Positions 62,376 through 64,000 of a DNA stretch of 64,000 nt are shown here, one piece after another. The stretch covers positions 70,202,911 through 70,266,910 of the forward strand of contig ML677341.1 in assembly GCA_007922305.1 (NCBI GenBank). Reading direction: 5' to 3'. Below the pieces are notes generated by a model that saw nothing but the letters and a program-made list of their open reading frames with translations, was not told where the DNA came from and made no database searches. Each line of letters begins with the position of its first letter. The first letter of the stretch is position 1. The translations under genes were made by a program, and so were the position numbers. The DNA comes from Dermatemys mawii. Lineage: Eukaryota; Chordata; Testudines; Dermatemydidae.

Positions 62376-62509
62376 AGAGTGACCAGGTATCCTGAAATTA
62401 CTGGGATCATCCTGATATTATGGGCTTTGTCTTGTATACTCAACTATATCTCCCCATCAAAAACCAAAAAGTCTCCCAATTTTTCACACTTGCTGGCTGG
62501 TCATCCTAT
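62376..62509. mobile_element. Diverged GTGACCAG-type TIR element
   Basis: The left end GAGTGACCAGGTATCC and the right end GGCTGGTCATCC are imperfect inverse repeats, and the interior CCCAATTTTTCACACTTGCT matches the complement of the 28741-28863 element. Confidence 0.65.
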
Positions 62510-62734
62510 GTAAACTCAGCATGTGGGTCATTGAGAGGCAGTAGCTTTAGTCTCTCTGAGGTCTTGTCCACACAGAGCCTTAGTGTGTGGCTAGTTGGGT
62601 TGTAACTCTACAGCACTGTATAGCCTGCTGCATACCAGCTAGCTCAAAATTGCTCAAAATTCCTGTTTTTTGACCTGTTGCTGAGGATCTGCCTTTTAAG
62701 TGTTGGTGCATTCTGAATGGGCTATATTCTATTG

Positions 62735-63267
62735 CAGGGGTAGGCAACCTATGGCACATGTGCCGAAGGCGGCACACGAGCTGATTTTCATTGGCACTCA
62801 CTTGCTCCTGGGTCCTGGCCACTGATCTGGGGGCACTGCATTTTAATTTAATTTAATTTTAAATTAAGCTTCTTAAACATTTTATTTACTTTACGTACAA
62901 CAATATTTTAGAATCAGAGAGGTAGCCATGTTAGTCTGGAATTGCAGAAGTGACAAAGAGTCCTGTGGCACCTTAAAGACTAACTCAAATTTTAGAGCAT
63001 AAGCTTTTGTGGGTTAATACCCACTTCATTGGATGCAACCCACGAAGTGGGTATTAACCCACGAAAGCTTATGCTCTAAAATTTAAGTTAATCTTTAAGG
63101 TGCCACAGGACTCTTTGTCACTTCTGCAATATTTTAGTTATATACTATAGACTTATTGGAAAAGATCTTCTAAAAATGTTAAAATGTATTACTGGCATGC
63201 GAAACCTTAACTTAGAGTGAATAAATGAAGACTCGGTAAACCACTTCTGAAAAGTTGCCGAGCTCTG
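62735..63267. mobile_element. hAT MITE interrupted by a hairpin insertion, copy A
   Basis: It starts CAGGGGTAGGCAACCT and ends AGTTGCCGAGCTCTG. A perfect 8-bp duplication TTCTATTG stands at 62727-62734 and 63268-63275, diagnostic of hAT insertion. Without the nested 62912-63126 piece and one duplicate it is about 307 bp, closely matching copy B at 63536-63842. Non-coding. Confidence 0.92.
62912..63126 (+). mobile_element. Hairpin Penelope-like insertion nested in hAT copy A
   Basis: The 11-bp duplication CAATATTTTAG (62901-62911 and 63127-63137) brackets a 215-bp piece. After a head with GAGGTAGCCATGTTAGTCTG, two arms of about 85 bases (about 62943-63029 and 63045-63129) are near-perfect inverse copies, for example GAGTCCTGTGGCACCTTAAA with AAGGTGCCACAGGACTC. 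The loop is about 15 bases around GGATGCAACC. Arms contain the AAGCTT-TGTGGGTTAATACCC segment typical of this terminal repeat family. No protein is encoded. Confidence 0.9.
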
Positions 63268-63535
63268 TTCTATTGTTTTGTTTGTATTACTATTTATGTA
63301 TTGTCTCATTTGCTACCTTCAACTTAATTTTAAAATATATTTTGAGAAAGTTGCAAGATGAGTAAAATCAAATTCCTTCCTGTCCTTTCCTTTTTAAATT
63401 CTCAGTCCTCTAACTCATCTCGATATCATCCCTCCTGCCACATACAGACACCTGCACATGTTCATGCATGCACACTCACACACAGAGAACCTGTAATCAA
63501 CATTTATTTCAAAACGCCAACTCCTTTTTTTAGAG

Positions 63536-63842
63536 CAGGGATAGGCAACCTGTGGCACGGGTGCCGAATGCGGCACACGAGCTGATTTTCAGTGGCACTC
63601 ACACTGCCGTCCTGGCCACCGGTCTCGGGGGCTCTGCATTGTAATTTAATTTTCAATGAAGCTTCTTAAACATTTTTAAAACCTTATTTACTTTACATAC
63701 AACAATAGCTTAGTTCTATATTAAAGATCTATAGAAAGAGACCTTCTAAAAACATTAGAATGTATTACTGGAACGCAAAACCTTAAATTCGAGTGAATAA
63801 ATGAAGACTTGGCACACCACTTCTGAAAGGTTGCTGACCCTG
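63536..63842. mobile_element. hAT MITE, copy B
   Basis: The ends are CAGGGATAGGCAACCTG and GGTTGCTGACCCTG. The 8-base flanks TTTTAGAG (63528-63535) and CTTTAGAG (63843-63850) match at seven positions. It is uninterrupted and in the same orientation as copy A, about 270 bases away. Confidence 0.9.
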
Positions 63843-64000
63843 CTTTAGAGCCTGGATTTCACTTTACATCTGCATTAAGCCAAATACCAAGAAATTTGAT
63901 CAAGTTGCAAATTTTCTCTCGCAGTTGGAACAGACATTTGGGAAAAGCTACATCTTCTCTGATCTTCCCTTTTGAATAAGATCAACTTACTATCTGACAT

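Larger units (their letters stand above)
11413..64000 (+). other. ANO4: ANO4 locus, 5' part (four exons and three full introns)
   Basis: Four exons in order on the + strand encode the N-terminal cytosolic part of anoctamin-4. Joined phases are consistent: exon 1 ends one base into a codon, exon 2 starts and ends at the same phase, exon 3 restores phase 0, and exon 4 is 53 whole codons. Every junction has AG before and GT after. The order and wording match the vertebrate ANO4 N-terminus as I remember it (established family knowledge, not a database hit). The gene is cut by the window end: no exon for the remaining dimerization domain or the transmembrane scramblase/channel core was found after 53888. 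No CpG-rich promoter is visible upstream of 11413. Confidence 0.9.

Noticed and set aside
63880..64000. Acceptor-like ttttctctcgcag near the end as start of the next ANO4 exon
   Set aside because: The following frames do not encode the next ANO4 segment and meet a stop early.

Overview
The window looks like intronic and upstream DNA of a vertebrate, most likely a turtle. It is AT-rich, gene-poor and dense in interspersed repeats. It contains CR1 LINEs, Penelope-like elements, a DIRS gag relic, hAT and Harbinger-like DNA elements, and several MITE families with the wording I associate with chelonian genomes. The turtle assignment is an inference from repeat style; no species is claimed.

The only host gene I can support is the 5' part of ANO4 (anoctamin-4/TMEM16D) on the + strand. 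Four coding exons, all with GT-AG junctions and compatible phases, lie at 11413-11619 (initiator ATG at 11550), 32843-32953, 47614-47750 and 53730-53888. They encode the cytosolic N-terminal region up to the start of the anoctamin dimerization domain. The membrane domain must lie beyond base 64000. Introns are about 21.2, 14.7 and 6.0 kb. The reading frame stays open upstream of the ATG to a good splice acceptor at 11412, so a longer N-terminal isoform is plausible.

Layout: 1-11.4 kb lies upstream of the first recognised exon. It holds a foldback Penelope-like element containing a 400-N gap, a 676-bp TIR element, a solo LTR-like element, a TIR MITE and a DIRS gag remnant. Intron 1 (11.6-32.8 kb) has a MIR-like SINE, a second LTR-like copy, two CR1 LINEs, a hAT MITE, a Penelope-like element with a GIY-YIG coding remnant nested inside a CR1, and several small TIR elements. 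Intron 2 (33.0-47.6 kb) has a minus-strand CR1 with long reading frames, a hAT-like element with a CR1 tip inside it, an inverted-repeat element and LTR-like and unclassified blocks. Intron 3 (47.8-53.7 kb) has a second 676-bp TIR element and a C-rich repeat. The last 10 kb holds hAT elements (one interrupted by a hairpin Penelope-like element) and a decayed hAT transposase gene on the minus strand.

No bacterial-style system, CRISPR array, rRNA or tRNA gene was seen. The most unusual structure is a recurring family of foldback (inverted-arm) Penelope-like elements with target duplications of 11-14 bp. They share a head motif and are asymmetric in the same way.
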